Assembly (NCBI GenBank): GCA_029953675.1
Contig: JAMWBK010000003.1
Coordinates: forward strand, 3,100,001 to 3,164,000
Direction: 5' to 3'
DNA length: 64,000 nucleotides
Origin: Rhodosorus marinus
Lineage: Eukaryota; Rhodophyta; Stylonematophyceae; Stylonematales; Stylonemataceae
The notes below the pieces were generated by a model. The model saw only the letters and a program-made list of their open reading frames with translations. It made no database searches and was not told where the DNA came from. Shown in pieces: positions 36,862 through 48,198 of this stretch. The number at the start of each line of letters is the position of its first letter. Within the stretch, counting starts at the first letter, position 1. The position numbers were made by a program, and so were the translations under genes.

Positions 36862-38990
36862 ATGTTCCTAAAAATGAAATCGGGTCTTGAAAAGAGTTAC
36901 TGTCAAAAGGGAAGGCGATTGGGACCAGCTTTAGGCTTGGGGGGAAGCGGTTGGATCATGCATTTTGGCGAAATGCAAGTGAAATCCTGGATTTTTGGAT
37001 CCTGGTTTCTTTTTGTTTTGAATATATGGTCTGTAGGTGCGCATGTGTGCAATGTGGATGGAACTGGAAGGCTACATCGATTGGTTCGGAGCACCCCTCC
37101 AGCCGAATGTCGACTGGCTGAGGGCGTCGACCTTGGGTCATATCCTTTTGAGAGGTTCGAGCCAGGTAAAAGCCCCAAGATTGACCGGATTGTGAACGCT
37201 ACGCGTCATGCTTGGAACGGATACGCGCAGTACGCTTGGGGCTACGATGAGCTTGCTCCACTGTCGAAATCCGGAGTAAATACCTTCAACGGTATCGCCG
37301 TGACGATTATTGATGGCATCGATACGCTCTACATGATGGGACTCGAAGATGAATACAATCAAGCTCGGGACTACATTCTCCACCACTTTTATCCAGAAGA
37401 AATTGGTCTGGTCAGCGTTTTCGAAACTACAATCCGCATCCTGGGAGGACTGTTGTCCATCTATCACCTCACAGGGGATGAAGAATTCCTGGACGTCGCT
37501 GAGAACGTTGGAATGAGACTTGGCGTTGCTTTCAATTCTCCCTCGGGACTTCCATTCCCTCAATGTACTCTCTCAGCACCTTATTGTACAACAGTGGCCT
37601 TTCATGGATTCTCAGTGGTCTTAGCAGAAGCTGGAACCCTTCAGCTCGAGTTTCGAGCACTTGGTGAGGGATTATTCGCCTTCCGCGAATGAAGAGAACA
37701 TTGCGGAAACGCAGGGAAGACACTGAGCACTCAACTTTCCTGTTTCTAGCCTACCATGCGAGGTCTGCGGCTGTCAGAGGACTCCGAAAGAAAGCAGAAG
37801 CGGCAATTGACGTCCTTCTCAGCTCAAGTCCGCTTGATTCACCTGGACTGCTACCGTCCATGATCGATATCCGCACAGGAGCTCGTGCCGCAACGAGCAA
37901 GACTTTTGGAGCTGGAGCGGATTCATACTATGAGTACATCGTGAAGATGTGGATTCAGGTAAAACCTCTACGTTTTCCACAAGACCCTCCTTTGAAAGCC
38001 GTGACCTCAACAGTGCCAGCTCTGGGCTGTCCGCAGGGAGGGAAGAAGGAGGACAAGTACAAAGAAATCTTCAGAAGTTGGATGCAAGACCTCCGAAGAG
38101 TCGTGCTGGAAATCGACGATGACATGTATTTCGTTCAGATGCTTAGCGCGGACAGGCTCACACCCAGAATGGACCACTACACCTGCTTTCTGCCAGGCGC
38201 GATCTACCTCGGAATTGAAGCCGCGGTCAGCGAGGCTGAGCGACACACCTGGCAGTCAATAGCCGAACGCATCACTAGAACGTGCATGGAATCGTACAGG
38301 AAAACCCGAGTGGGCTTGTCAGGTATGTAACCGCAGACGCGAAGGTTGCTAGCATTCTATAACCAGTCCACACGGGGTAAACAGTGGGAGTCGAATACAG
38401 TTGCATTGGACAGACCACCGAAGGACAAACTCCAGAGCCTGATTTGAGGGACCCGGACATGCTTCCGCCCACAGCTCTCGGCAATGAACGATTTCGTTTC
38501 AGCAGATAATCTGCCTCGCCAACATTGTGATCGCCCCACATCCGGCTTGTAGAACTGACTATTGAGGACTAGTAGGATGTAATAATCCTATCTAACCGCT
38601 CATCTTTTCAATATCTCAGGGGACGACTTAAGACTTTTGAACGGCGCCTTGCGAGTGTTCGGAGGTCACCACTTGCGTCCGGAAGTACTGGAAGCGATCT
38701 TCTACATGTGGCGCTGGACGAGGGATCCGATGTACCGAGACTGGGCGTGGGAAATATTTGAAAGAACGGAGCGAGTGTGTAAAAGTGAGGTTGGGTACAC
38801 CCCCGTCGCCAATGTGAATTCGTCGCGGCCTAAGTACCTCGATGTTATGCATAGTTTCTTTTTATCTGAGAGCTTGAAGTATATGCACTTGATATTTTCT
38901 GAAGACCGAGTGCTTCCGTTGGATAAGTACGTGCTGAATACGGAAGCGCATCCTCTGCTGATTATGCCAAATATTGGAGAGGTCGAATAA
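36862..38990 (+). CDS. Class I alpha-1,2-mannosidase (GH47), ER/Golgi type
   Basis: GH47 mannosidases trim alpha-1,2-mannose from N-glycans in ER or Golgi. A hydrophobic segment (SWIFGSWFLFVLNIWSVGA) near residue 45 predicts a type II anchor or signal. Family blocks follow: HAWNGYAQYAWGYDELAP, TIIDGIDTLYMMGLEDE, SVFETTIRILGGLLS, LAEAGTLQLEFRAL, GADSYYEYIVKMW, MDHYTCFLPGA, LRPEVLEAIFYMWRWT and the C-terminal VLNTEAHPL. The last three blocks fit processing mannosidase I better than EDEM proteins. An intron (CTTG|GTGAGG...TCTAG|CCTACC, about 37664-37749) restores frame; others lie near 37960 and 38325-38620. The ATG at 36958 is an alternative start. Confidence 0.93.
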
Positions 38991-39016
38991 ACAGCAGAGG
39001 CACCGCATGCACAAAG

Positions 39017-40598
39017 CTACCTGAGATATTCCAATGCATCACTGATGATCGTTCCTCCACGATCCAGTAGGCTCCGGCGCCAATCACAAGACGAGACTCG
39101 ATAGAACATGTCCCTTAGCCAAAGAGCTGCAGGCGACCTCATCATCGGTGCCCAGTGCGTCGCGGCGTTCTCATACCTCATAACTATGCTAATCAAGAGT
39201 GTTGGATAAGTACCAAACTCATGGCACACTGGAACGGCCTATTTCACAAGTAGTCCACACAGAGCAGACAGCCCTCAGGTCAATAGCTGGCCGAAGCTGA
39301 TTCACCACTGCAAACCTGGGATTTGCAAACAAGTACTCACAACTGCTGCTTTTGGGAAGAGTGAACTGAGTACGCCGACACCAACATCACCGACAACGTC
39401 ATCATATCCGATCATTTCACCCTCCCCCATCCCAACGACATGATCTGACTCGCTGCAGAAGATCTCTTTGCCCAGGGGCATCGCTGACTGAGGCACGGCC
39501 ACCGTATCATACCCAGATGGACCCAAACCGGTGTGAACATCGACCAGGATGACCTTCTCAACTTTGGCGAGGCCCTGAAGAAACGTGGGAACCGCACGAA
39601 TGTTCAAATTTTTGTGGTCAATGCCGACGATAGAGTTCACGCCGTGTGCGCGTTGCAGGGCGACCTACCTTAGCTCCGCCCAGGATGCTGGTCAAAGTTT
39701 CTGGAAGCAATTTATTGGATGGTTCTAGCTTATCACCGCCGTACCACAGTCCGCGTTTTTTTTGGTATGTTCCTGTAAGCAGCGCCTTCCGAGTGAATTT
39801 ACTACCTCGCCACGCACGCTGGGGAGATTATGAGCATTCAGAACTGAATCGCCAGATGGGAGGTTTTGACACGCTTACTTGCAGAACAGCTCCAGCGATT
39901 GAAAGTAGGTCAAAGTAGCGAGGCACGTATGCTGGGTTTAGGTACCACTCGAAGTCTTCATATCCATGCTGATTTGGGTCTGCTGATAACCGATCAGCTC
40001 TCTGCTCGTCTGTGAGAAAATTTCTATTGAGGTCAACGTTGTTCTCGTTTGTCCTGCGAAGCTAGAGAACGTACGAAGGAAAGGAAAGGGTTACTCTGAC
40101 GTGTAGGTAGTCGAGGACTAGTGGGCGGGCAGAATATGTCCACTTTTAAGTCCGGTGAACATGCCCTACCGCTGCGAATCCGTACGGATTAACCGCATGC
40201 ACGAAGATAATAGTCGGGTCCTTTGATGGATCCCACGGCTGGGCTTTAGAGCTTCGCAAGAACGCGGATTGGATAGCAGATCCAGCAAAACCCTCCACAC
40301 CGTGCGTTCCGCCCAGGTGTATCAAAACTCTGTCGGATCTTCCATTTTTCACGGCAAAGTCCATGATTAGCCCAGCCCGATTTTGTTCATCGAGTGGCAC
40401 GGAAACGAGCCGATCCGCTCCCCACGCTCTGGCGCTTTCCAAAAACAATCGCCTCGCATCGTTGTAGTTGTCGCTGAAGGTCTCGTCGTAACCTGTCCCA
40501 CACTTACCATACCCAGACCCAGCCTGCGTATTGTACCAAATAGCTGCACCGATTGCGATCAACCCTATCGCAACAGACCACATCCCGTCCTTCTTCAT
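39017..40598 (-). CDS. Membrane-anchored DUF2817 (M14-like) peptidase-related protein
   Basis: DUF2817 proteins resemble zinc carboxypeptidases of clan M14; their substrate is not established. After a short lysine stretch, one hydrophobic segment (WSVAIGLIAIGAAIWY) predicts an N-terminal anchor. Conserved blocks are GGTHGVEGFAGSAIQ (His and Glu of the M14-like zinc site), HAVNPYGFA, NENNVDLNRNF, VDVHTGLGPSGYD (third zinc His), and the C-terminal CHEFGTYP. The ATG at 40598 is used because the frame's upstream extension begins at GTG. Several short introns are implied, e.g. near 40.1, 39.65 and 39.25 kb. The gene converges on the mannosidase, with only 26 nt between the two stop codons. Confidence 0.85.
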
Positions 40599-41910
40599 CA
40601 CTGGCACGAGACGTGAAACTCTCTATCCGAACTTCAGCCTAGCACCGAGTCACAAGACGAAGCTGTGTTATATACAAGGCTTCTCCACGTTACAGCCGGC
40701 AACTTGAGCTCTCGAATCTGTCCGTTTATGGATACATCTGCTCGGCCGGATTGCCTCTCATTGCGTTCAATCGGCTGTTGTAATCACGCCAACCTCAAGC
40801 TCTAATCCTCAGAAAATCAATCGTCTCTCCTCAAGCTCTTTATTCTCAGAACCAAAATCTTAAGGACCGCCCTTCGATTATCTCGCAACAGGTCCGATAT
40901 GTAGACCTTTCTGAACCGTCAAGTGAGATGCTGATAGCGCGAGTCAAGCAATAAAGCAGCGTTACAGCACAACAGTTTTAGAAGCAGCTCCGAAATGAGG
41001 GTGAAAAACGGCCGGAGGAATTGTGAAAGACACGGCGAAGTCATCCAGAGGCAGCAATTTCTAATGACCAAAGCACCGGATAGAGTAGAAACCTACAAAC
41101 ACGCGTAATCCCAGAAGGGTCGGATAAATCATAGCCATAGCGTCTACCTATATAGTAGGGTCGTGCCAAGTGGGTACCAGAGAAAAGCAAGCCAGCATTC
41201 AAGAACTGTAGCTTTTACTCGTAAGGGAAATGTCGCGTAGAGTGCACACGATTGCTATTCCACCTCACATCTACGAAGTTGTACTATCCTCCGACATTGA
41301 AAAGTTGATTCCAACTGAAAGTACTCAGCTAAAACAAATTCCATATAAAATTAATCGGACCAATTAAAACCTATCACACGTTTGTTCTCATGAAGCTAAT
41401 TGGAATTTAAAATATTCCCAGAGCATTAGATAGAAAATAGTACCTAAAGTTTTAATTATACATTTTATTCTGTTTTGTTTTTACTAATGAAATATATTGT
41501 ATATGGTATTTACTACCAATAAACTTATATCCATTTCGCCGCCATCAGTTGAAGAAGTGGGAAAACCGAATATAGTATTTCAGTAGTTTTCAGTAATATA
41601 TGAAGTTTAGTAGTTTCTCGAGATGGACAGGTGTCGATAAATCGATGTGGAGATCTAGACCAAGGCACGGCAATATGTCAGTTGGGAGAGTCCATCATGA
41701 AGTGGTGGTAGTGGTTTTAGGAAGAGTGAAGGAAAAAAAAAAAATAGACAAAACCAATGTCAGAGTTTGGCAAAAGAAATTCCAAGTGTACGGAATGCTA
41801 GATGGTGGGTAGACAAATTGTTTTGTGCTGGACGGATGGACATTAGCACAACGTTTACTCGTGGGCTCGACGATGCACCACCACTTGTGGTATTTTGCCG
41901 TGCTCCCGAT

Positions 41911-42135
41911 AGGATCGGATCGGGTGATTCGTCATCTACCCGGGGGACCTGTTAGTAGAAGGATCGTAGGTACACTTGTTTACTGTGCCCTCGTCAACAG
42001 CGTAGACTCTAGTTCCGAATAGTGGTTAGTAAAATCTTGGAATTGGACTTCACCACGTACCTACCATCCTTCTGCTAACAAGTCCCCCCTGGGGGGGGGG
42101 AGGGTAAATCCCGAGCCACCCGACCGACTCCATTC
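41911..42135. repeat. Imperfect long inverted repeat (foldback)
   Basis: The left arm, 41911-41973, reads into GGGGGACCTGTTAGTAGAAG. The right arm, 42057-42135, has reverse complement GGGGGGACTTGTTAGCAGAAG, followed on both sides by GGATxGTAGGTAC. Pairing extends outward through TCGGGTG and TTACCC or CTACCC. The right arm has an extra poly-G/C block. The loop is about 83 nt. It would form a strong hairpin and resembles a foldback or MITE-like element. Confidence 0.75.
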
Positions 42136-42826
42136 CTCTTTTTTCAATTATTTTGTAATTCAAAAGGTATTTTGATTAAATGATTTATATTTTTATCTAC
42201 TGATCGAATAATTTTTAAAGAGATCCTAAATGTACGGAAGGTATTACCAGACTTGGAAGGAGGGAGAGAGAAGCGGACGCTGGTGTATTGCGGTCCATTG
42301 TTAACGGACTTTTAACGGAATGAATGTACTTGGATAGTTTCATAGGCACGAGATTGGATGCGTACTTAATCCTTCTGAGTGGCTTGCCGTAGGCCACGCA
42401 AACCAATTAGTTCAGCTTGCATCGAGGAGGAGGTACGGCTCTATCCTTGATACTTGATAGGCTAGTCACCCGATGTCTCCGAATGGAGCAGCTCCATTTG
42501 TTGCTGAGGCTTCCTGTCATAAGCTATAGCGGGGGTAATCGAATGCTGGTAAGGGGGATGAGGCTGCAGGCTTGTCTACTTCCGCCCGGTGGAGATTCCG
42601 AGGGAGATCGAGAAGCCTACTTAAACTCGACTTGCTGAGTTGCCTCGCATGTCAGTTTCTCGTGTAGAGTTGGGAACACCTCGGAGCGGAAGTCTACCGT
42701 AGCCCTTTAGCTCCGGCCATGAGATCCAAGTGTTAGTAGATTTCACGTTAAGAATTATTTTCTTCTCGTCAAGAAGAAGAAGCAGCAACGTTCACCAATG
42801 GATAGTTGATCAATCTCACCTATGGA

Positions 42827-42923
42827 TTTTCTATCTCAACTGACAGTATGCGCCTTGTTCGTCCTTTTGGGTTTTTCTATCTCAACTGAAAGCATGCCAT
42901 GCGCCTTGTACGTCTTTTCGGGT
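42827..42923. repeat. Direct repeat, two copies of about 46-51 nt
   Basis: Both copies begin with TTTTCTATCTCAACTGA and share ATGCGCCTTGT and CGTC before a GGGT end. The second copy has a 5-nt insertion. They are adjacent and in the same orientation. Confidence 0.8.
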
Positions 42924-42970
42924 GATCGATTTCTCATACGCCAACTTGTGAGCAGCGATCAAGAAGATGC

Positions 42971-43236
42971 GTTTTCCATGGACTCATCCATCTATACATC
43001 GTTTTCCTGTTGAACTATTGTTCACCAGATCTGTCGGAGCGACCGGGCAATGTCTTTTGACGCCAGCCATGGTCGATCTATAAGTTGAGCTGAAACGAAC
43101 GGAGCTGACCTGCCGTTTTCCATGGACTCATCCATCCACTACTGTTCACCACATCGGTGGGAGCAACCCAGCAATGTCTTTTGACGCCAGCCATGGCTGA
43201 GCTAGGTTGAGCTGGAACGAAAGGAGCTGACCTGCC
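42971..43236. repeat. Tandem direct repeat, two copies of 144 and 122 nt
   Basis: Copy A (42971-43114) and copy B (43115-43236) both start with GTTTTCCATGGACTCATCC. Both contain AATGTCTTTTGACGCCAGCC and end in GGAGCTGACCTGCC. Copy B lacks about 20 nt near its start. No coding sense is evident. Confidence 0.85.
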
Positions 43237-43526
43237 GTGACCTACCTGATCTGGCTATCTAGCTGGCTTGGTGTGTACGGGGTAACAGCTCCATCGAATA
43301 TCGTCTTGTGGGGCCAACATGTAGGGATCCGGTTGATCAAGGCAGATGTTGGCTAGAGGTCAACTTGAAAATCATTTTCTGGACTCGCTTATTGAGTTTG
43401 AGGCTACCAAGGCAATGGTTTTGATCCTAAAGAAGCTTTGAGGTGTGAAGAGGGAATATTTCGTCGTTGTTTGTTTTGCTGTAAATCGAACCATCAGCGA
43501 AATTGGAACTGTTTTTGGTTGTTGAG

Positions 43527-46500
43527 ATGGTTGGGTATGGATTTGTAGTTGGTCATCATCAATCCCTGTTAGGACAGAAGGAGGGAAAAGATTCAGCTTG
43601 TCAGAGGAGGTCGGCAAGTTCATTTCGGGAATGGAAAACCCCTAGAGCGAGTTTGGAGGAAAATGAGACGTCGACCGGTGGGAACGGCACAGTGAAGCTG
43701 AATCTATCCAGAGGTGTTTGGTACTTTGCGTATGGATCGAATCTATCTCCACGAAAGTTTGGCGAGGAAGCTTCAGCTCTCGGTGGCCGGCGTATCAAAT
43801 ACATGGAAGCGAGAAGAGTCCGGCTTCGGGACTACCGGATGGTGTTTGACTGTCCAGGAATTCCTCCATTTGAATCAGCTATGGCCAACCTGAGAGAAGA
43901 GCCCGGGGCGACCTCCCACGGTGTCATCTACTTGCTTTCCAAGGAGTCGTTTGGCAAGTTAAGAGCTTCTGAAGCGTTTCCAGTGGAGATAACCGTCAAG
44001 GTACTGATATAAGATGCATCCTCAGGGCCAAGCAACTACATGGTCTGGGGGGACTTTGTCCTGGTTATTAATCCATGCTCCGTGGAACGGCTCAGATTTT
44101 CATGGCAAGATTCTCACAAACAATGGGCTTGTTGGTTCAGGTAACAGACGATGATGGGATCCAGCGGGAAGTGCAGACGTTCAAATTTCCATCTTCAAGG
44201 GAATCAGAAAAGGCAGGGCCCTCGGAAAGATATCTGCGGATTATCCACAACGGGGCGAGATACTGGGGTCTTGAGAATGAGGATGAGCTTTTGAGACTGC
44301 TGAGGAAGCCGCGATCTTCAGTCACAAAGTTCATGTATGATGTTACGAACTTTTCCACGGGCGTGACGCAGGGTATGTTAGTCGTGTCCTGTGTTCACCA
44401 ATTCCTTCATTTTTCTCCCGAATTGTAAGATCTTGGTTGAACAGCTTTGATCGTCACGTATGTCATATTCTCTGCTACTTGCTGGACAGGCATCTTCAGT
44501 CCACAGCGTATGCTACGGCGGGAGGAAGAGTTGGTTCTCAAATCAGAGCCTTGGCGAGAAGGTGGCATTCGACTGATGAAGACAACGAGTGGTGAGGGTG
44601 TATCCTCGGACAAAGATCTTCTTATATATCTACCGGGCATCGATGGGACTGGTCTTGGAATCCTTACGCATGTGGAGGACTTGAAGAAGGCGTTTGAGGT
44701 GTTTTCTATAGTGATACCTGTGGACGATCGCTCTGGGTGGGACGTCGTCTGTGAAAAGGTCGCTCGAGAGATTAAGGGTCTGCTGGAGAGTACTGGACGT
44801 GATCAGGTATTGTCTTGAAGGTCATTCGGAATGATACTGGAATCGAACTGACACCCACGTCTCTGGTTTTTGGGTAACGATTTAGTTGGTGCTCCTTGGA
44901 GAGAGCATGGGAGGCGTTTTGGGGCTATTGCTCTCGAAAAACTATCCCGAGTTGGTCAAACACGTCGTGGTTATCAACCCGGCAACCTCCTACAAAAATT
45001 CAGGGGTTGCAACCCTCTATGAGGCGATAGGGAAGTCAAGTTCGATTCCACCACAGGTGTACCAACTTCTGCCGTACATCTCGCTTCCAGTGCTCATAGA
45101 CAACGTTCAATTTGCCCGATCTCTGCTTACATCTCCTGAACGCGCGTTCCACATGCTGGGCTCGGTCTCTAAGATAGGCCAGCTCTCGGATATACTGAAA
45201 CCGCCTGTTTTAAAGCACCGCCTCTCGCTGCTGAGGAAGGCGTCCTTGGGTGACGAGGAGTTGAAAACGATCAAAACCCCTACAACAATTTTCGCGACGC
45301 AGAACGATATTTTGCTGCCCTCGCTGAAGGAATCCGGACGTCTTGTTCGGCTAATTCCGAACTCGACCCGGTAAGGGATTTGACTTCTGAACCGATTGAC
45401 CGGATAAACCGTCCGCGTCCATATGTGGCTGAATGGACCTGTTTTGCATCATAACTGCTAGGATCACGCTTCGCGAGGGAGCCCATACACCGATGCTTGC
45501 ACTCAAGCCCGAGGAGCTTCAGCTCGCTAATAGGATCCAGAGAGCCATGAAGGTGCAGGCGGGAAAAGCGGAGAACCCCTCCCTTGAACCCGATGAGACA
45601 GTGGATAATGTAGAGTAAGACTTTTATCCATGAAATGATCGACAGGTATCCAACATCGCAGCTATTTCTTTGATTGCTTCCTTTGAGCTGTGCATTCTGG
45701 ATGTCAAACAGAGCGGGGGAGAAATGTGACACCGCTTTGTGTGCCTTCTTTGAGCCCGACGAGCGTTCCCTTCTCTCTCCTTTCGTTTGTATGTGGCGGT
45801 TCTCTCTTCGATGAAGATTCGAGATCAACTCGGATGCGGTCAATGAAGCTCAGAAAATGATGGACAAGATTAAGCAAATACACTCCCCAATTTTCGTGGG
45901 CATGGAGAACGTTCCTAGCAGTCATGAGAGGCCACTCTTGTTCGTCGGAAATCACACTCTGTATGGAGTTTTGGACGCCCCGCTTCTCATATCACATTTT
46001 CACGAGACGAGGCGAACACTACTAAGAGGTCTTGCTCACCCCGGGGTGTGGAACGCATCTACGAACATAAAATTCTTGCGGGACAACGGGGTCGATTCTG
46101 AAAAGATCCTGAAGACGTTTGGCGCTATGCCGGTGACTCCGAGAAACATATACAAGCTTCTGAGAGCGCGGCAATCTGTGCTGCTGTTTCCTGGTGGAGC
46201 AAAGGAAGTCTGCAAGACCAAAAAGGACCGCAAGTACGAGCTCCTGTGGGAAGAATCCTCTGAGTTTGTCCGGCTCGCGTATCGAACGAACGGGCTAATT
46301 ATTCCAGTAAGTCAGTCATCTGCTCATCACAGGCATGGACGACGATTGCTGTTGACTCGGATCCACCTCTTCGCAGGTTGCTTGTGTAGGTCCAGACGAC
46401 TGCTACGAAATAATTTTCGACAGTGACGGTAGGAAGGTCAACCGGAAAGCTAAGAAGGCGTGATCGAGGTCAGACCGCTGATGTTGGTTCTTACGAAATT

Positions 46501-47023
46501 TCTTGTCCAAGAAATGCTTGCAAGTCCGATCCTCGGTTCAGAGATCCGCTCCCGAGTCAAAAAGCTCGCGGACAAGGAGCGAGCGCGCAAGTGGAGAGGC
46601 TCACGGGACCTTCAGAAAGACGCTAGAGGAATCATTCAACCACTCTCGCTTCCGAAAGCTCCCCAAAGGGTGTACTTCCAGTTCGGCAAGCCCATCGACC
46701 CCTGCCAGGCCAAGTTTGAGGACATTGCAGAAGAGAGGGAGCACTGTGCTGGCCTGTACGCTGTGGTTAAGCGAGAACTTGATGGTTTGATTACTTGGTT
46801 ACTGGAGGTGAGCCTAGCTGACCGCCAGTTCAAAGCCTAGTGACATTACGTGGGGGTCTCACAAACAACACCGCCTGTTTTTGTCTGTCTCGTTGATCCA
46901 TTTTAGAAGAGAGAGTCTGATCCGTTCCGGGATCCTGCCCTCCGAATCGCGTTTGAAAAAGTGAGTGGAGCAAAAGCCCCTACGGCCTGGGACTGGTGTG
47001 ATCGGGAGACGTATTATGATTAG
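43527..47023 (+). CDS. Fusion: gamma-glutamylcyclotransferase-like domain + phytyl-ester-synthase-like hydrolase/acyltransferase
   Basis: The N-terminus (about 55 residues, Arg/Ser-rich) could be a transit peptide. Domain 1 is GGCT-like: WYFAYGSNLSP, a Glu in LRASEAFP at the usual catalytic place, and PSERYLRIIHNGARYWGL. Domain 2 is an alpha/beta hydrolase: LLIYLPGIDGTGLG, nucleophile GESMGG, Asp in ATQNDILLPS, His in REGAHTPM. Domain 3 is LPLAT-like: LLFVGNHTLYGVLDAPLL, LLFPGGAKEV, FGKPIDP. Domains 2-3 match plastid phytyl ester synthases/DGAT-like esterases that esterify phytol and fatty acids. Introns between domains 1 and 2 splice in phase (GTCAAG|GTACTG...TTCAG|GTAACA; CAGG|GTATGT...GACAG|GCATC), supporting one polypeptide. 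The first ATG in frame is 43527; the stop TAG is at 47021. Confidence 0.87.
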
Positions 47024-47211
47024 AAACTCTCGAGAAGAAATCGCTCTTTAAGCGTGGCACTGCAAGGCAACGCCTCCTGAGTTGATTGGTTTGCGTTGTT
47101 TTCATCTCGCGTGAGTCGGATAACTACCAAGTACGCGGAAGTAGGGCCTAGTACGTGTGCAAATAAAACGTTGGAAGAACATGGTAGGAAGGTCATTAGA
47201 GAAATGAAGCC

Positions 47212-48198
47212 TTAAATCCGTGCTCTTCTGTGTGGCGGTAGATTTCGGTGTGGGTGGGTGTGTGGCAGGACGTACGTGATCTGCTGTAGTAGCGTAAACG
47301 CAGTTTGCGTTTTTGGATCGTTGTAGTCTGCGGCAATGTCAATGTAGAACACATATTCCCATATCTTATCTTCTTCGCCGTCATTCTCGGCCGTGGACGG
47401 ACCTCGGAATGACCTCCGATGCCTAGACTCGATCTTTGTCATGAACAGGTCAAGAGCTGAGAATATTCCGAGAGCCTTACACAGAGCGCCTGCTTTGTTC
47501 TCCAGCGTGATTGCAATTGAAGTCTTGTAGTCGAGCCCAGCTATACTTTTAGGAGCCGCTTCCAAGGATAATATCAGGAACCTGGTAAAGTTGTGTTCGT
47601 CATCTTCGATATCTGCCTCAATGAGTTTTAACCCGTAAAGGTCGACAGCTCTTCTGCTAGCGATTGCACCTGCATTCTCAGTGAGATCCCCATCACTCAG
47701 CATCTTCGCACTGCCGGCGGTATCAAAGCCTTCGACTGGTACTAGGCCTCGATCTTTCATGTACCTGTACGACAAAGGAATGAATCGGGAGCAACCGGAA
47801 TTCTTGAGACACTTTGGAATACCTCCCAGCGTAGACGAGCGCGAAGTGCATCACCTTTCACATTGAGCAAGTGCCATAGGATGGCTGAAGACCCGCTTCA
47901 CCTTAGAAGTATCTGTTTCCTGCCTTGTCATCAGGCAATGCCGAACCCGAAAATCTAGCTCGCCAACGATATGAACATCATCGTTGGCCACCATCAAGTC
48001 CAGGTTTCTATGGATTGTGCCCGCGAGCGAATTTTCGAACGGTAGCGCAGCGCGATCTGCCTCCCTGCTCAGGAGCTTTTCAAAAACCAGATCGAAACTA
48101 GCACATGGAATCAGCAGCGCGTCCTCACCAAAATATTCCACCGCAGCAGCCTCTGAATAAGCACCAGGAATACCCTGGTATGCAATTTTCAACGTCAT
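47212..48198 (-). CDS. pheA: Prephenate/arogenate dehydratase with C-terminal ACT domain
   Basis: The enzyme decarboxylates and dehydrates prephenate or arogenate on the route to phenylalanine. The catalytic part shows IAYQGIPGAYSEAAA, ALPFENSLAGTI, FSHPMALAQCER|YMKDRG (spliced in phase across CGAAAG|GTGATG...TACAG|GTACATG), DTAGSAKML and HNFTRF, the TRF catalytic motif. The ACT domain follows: KTSIAITLENKAGALCKAL and TKIESRHR, where the usual ESRP Phe-binding motif has His for Pro. No plastid transit peptide precedes the ATG at 48198; a TTTATACAG acceptor-like sequence just upstream hints at a 5' exon or 5'-UTR intron. The last exon end is uncertain (stop at 47212 if unspliced). Confidence 0.9.

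Larger units (their letters stand above)
40599..43526. other. Gene-poor, repeat-bearing intergenic region
   Basis: About 2.9 kb without a supported gene. It is AT-rich around 41330-41600 and 42120-42230 and contains a long inverted repeat and two direct-repeat blocks listed separately. No transposase, reverse transcriptase or integrase motif was found in any frame. It may be debris of a non-autonomous element plus the promoter of the downstream fusion gene. Confidence 0.5.

Noticed and set aside
40599-43526. Possible retrotransposon or DNA transposon in the repeat-bearing region.
   Set aside because: No reverse transcriptase, integrase or transposase motif is seen in any frame, so only the repeats themselves are reported.
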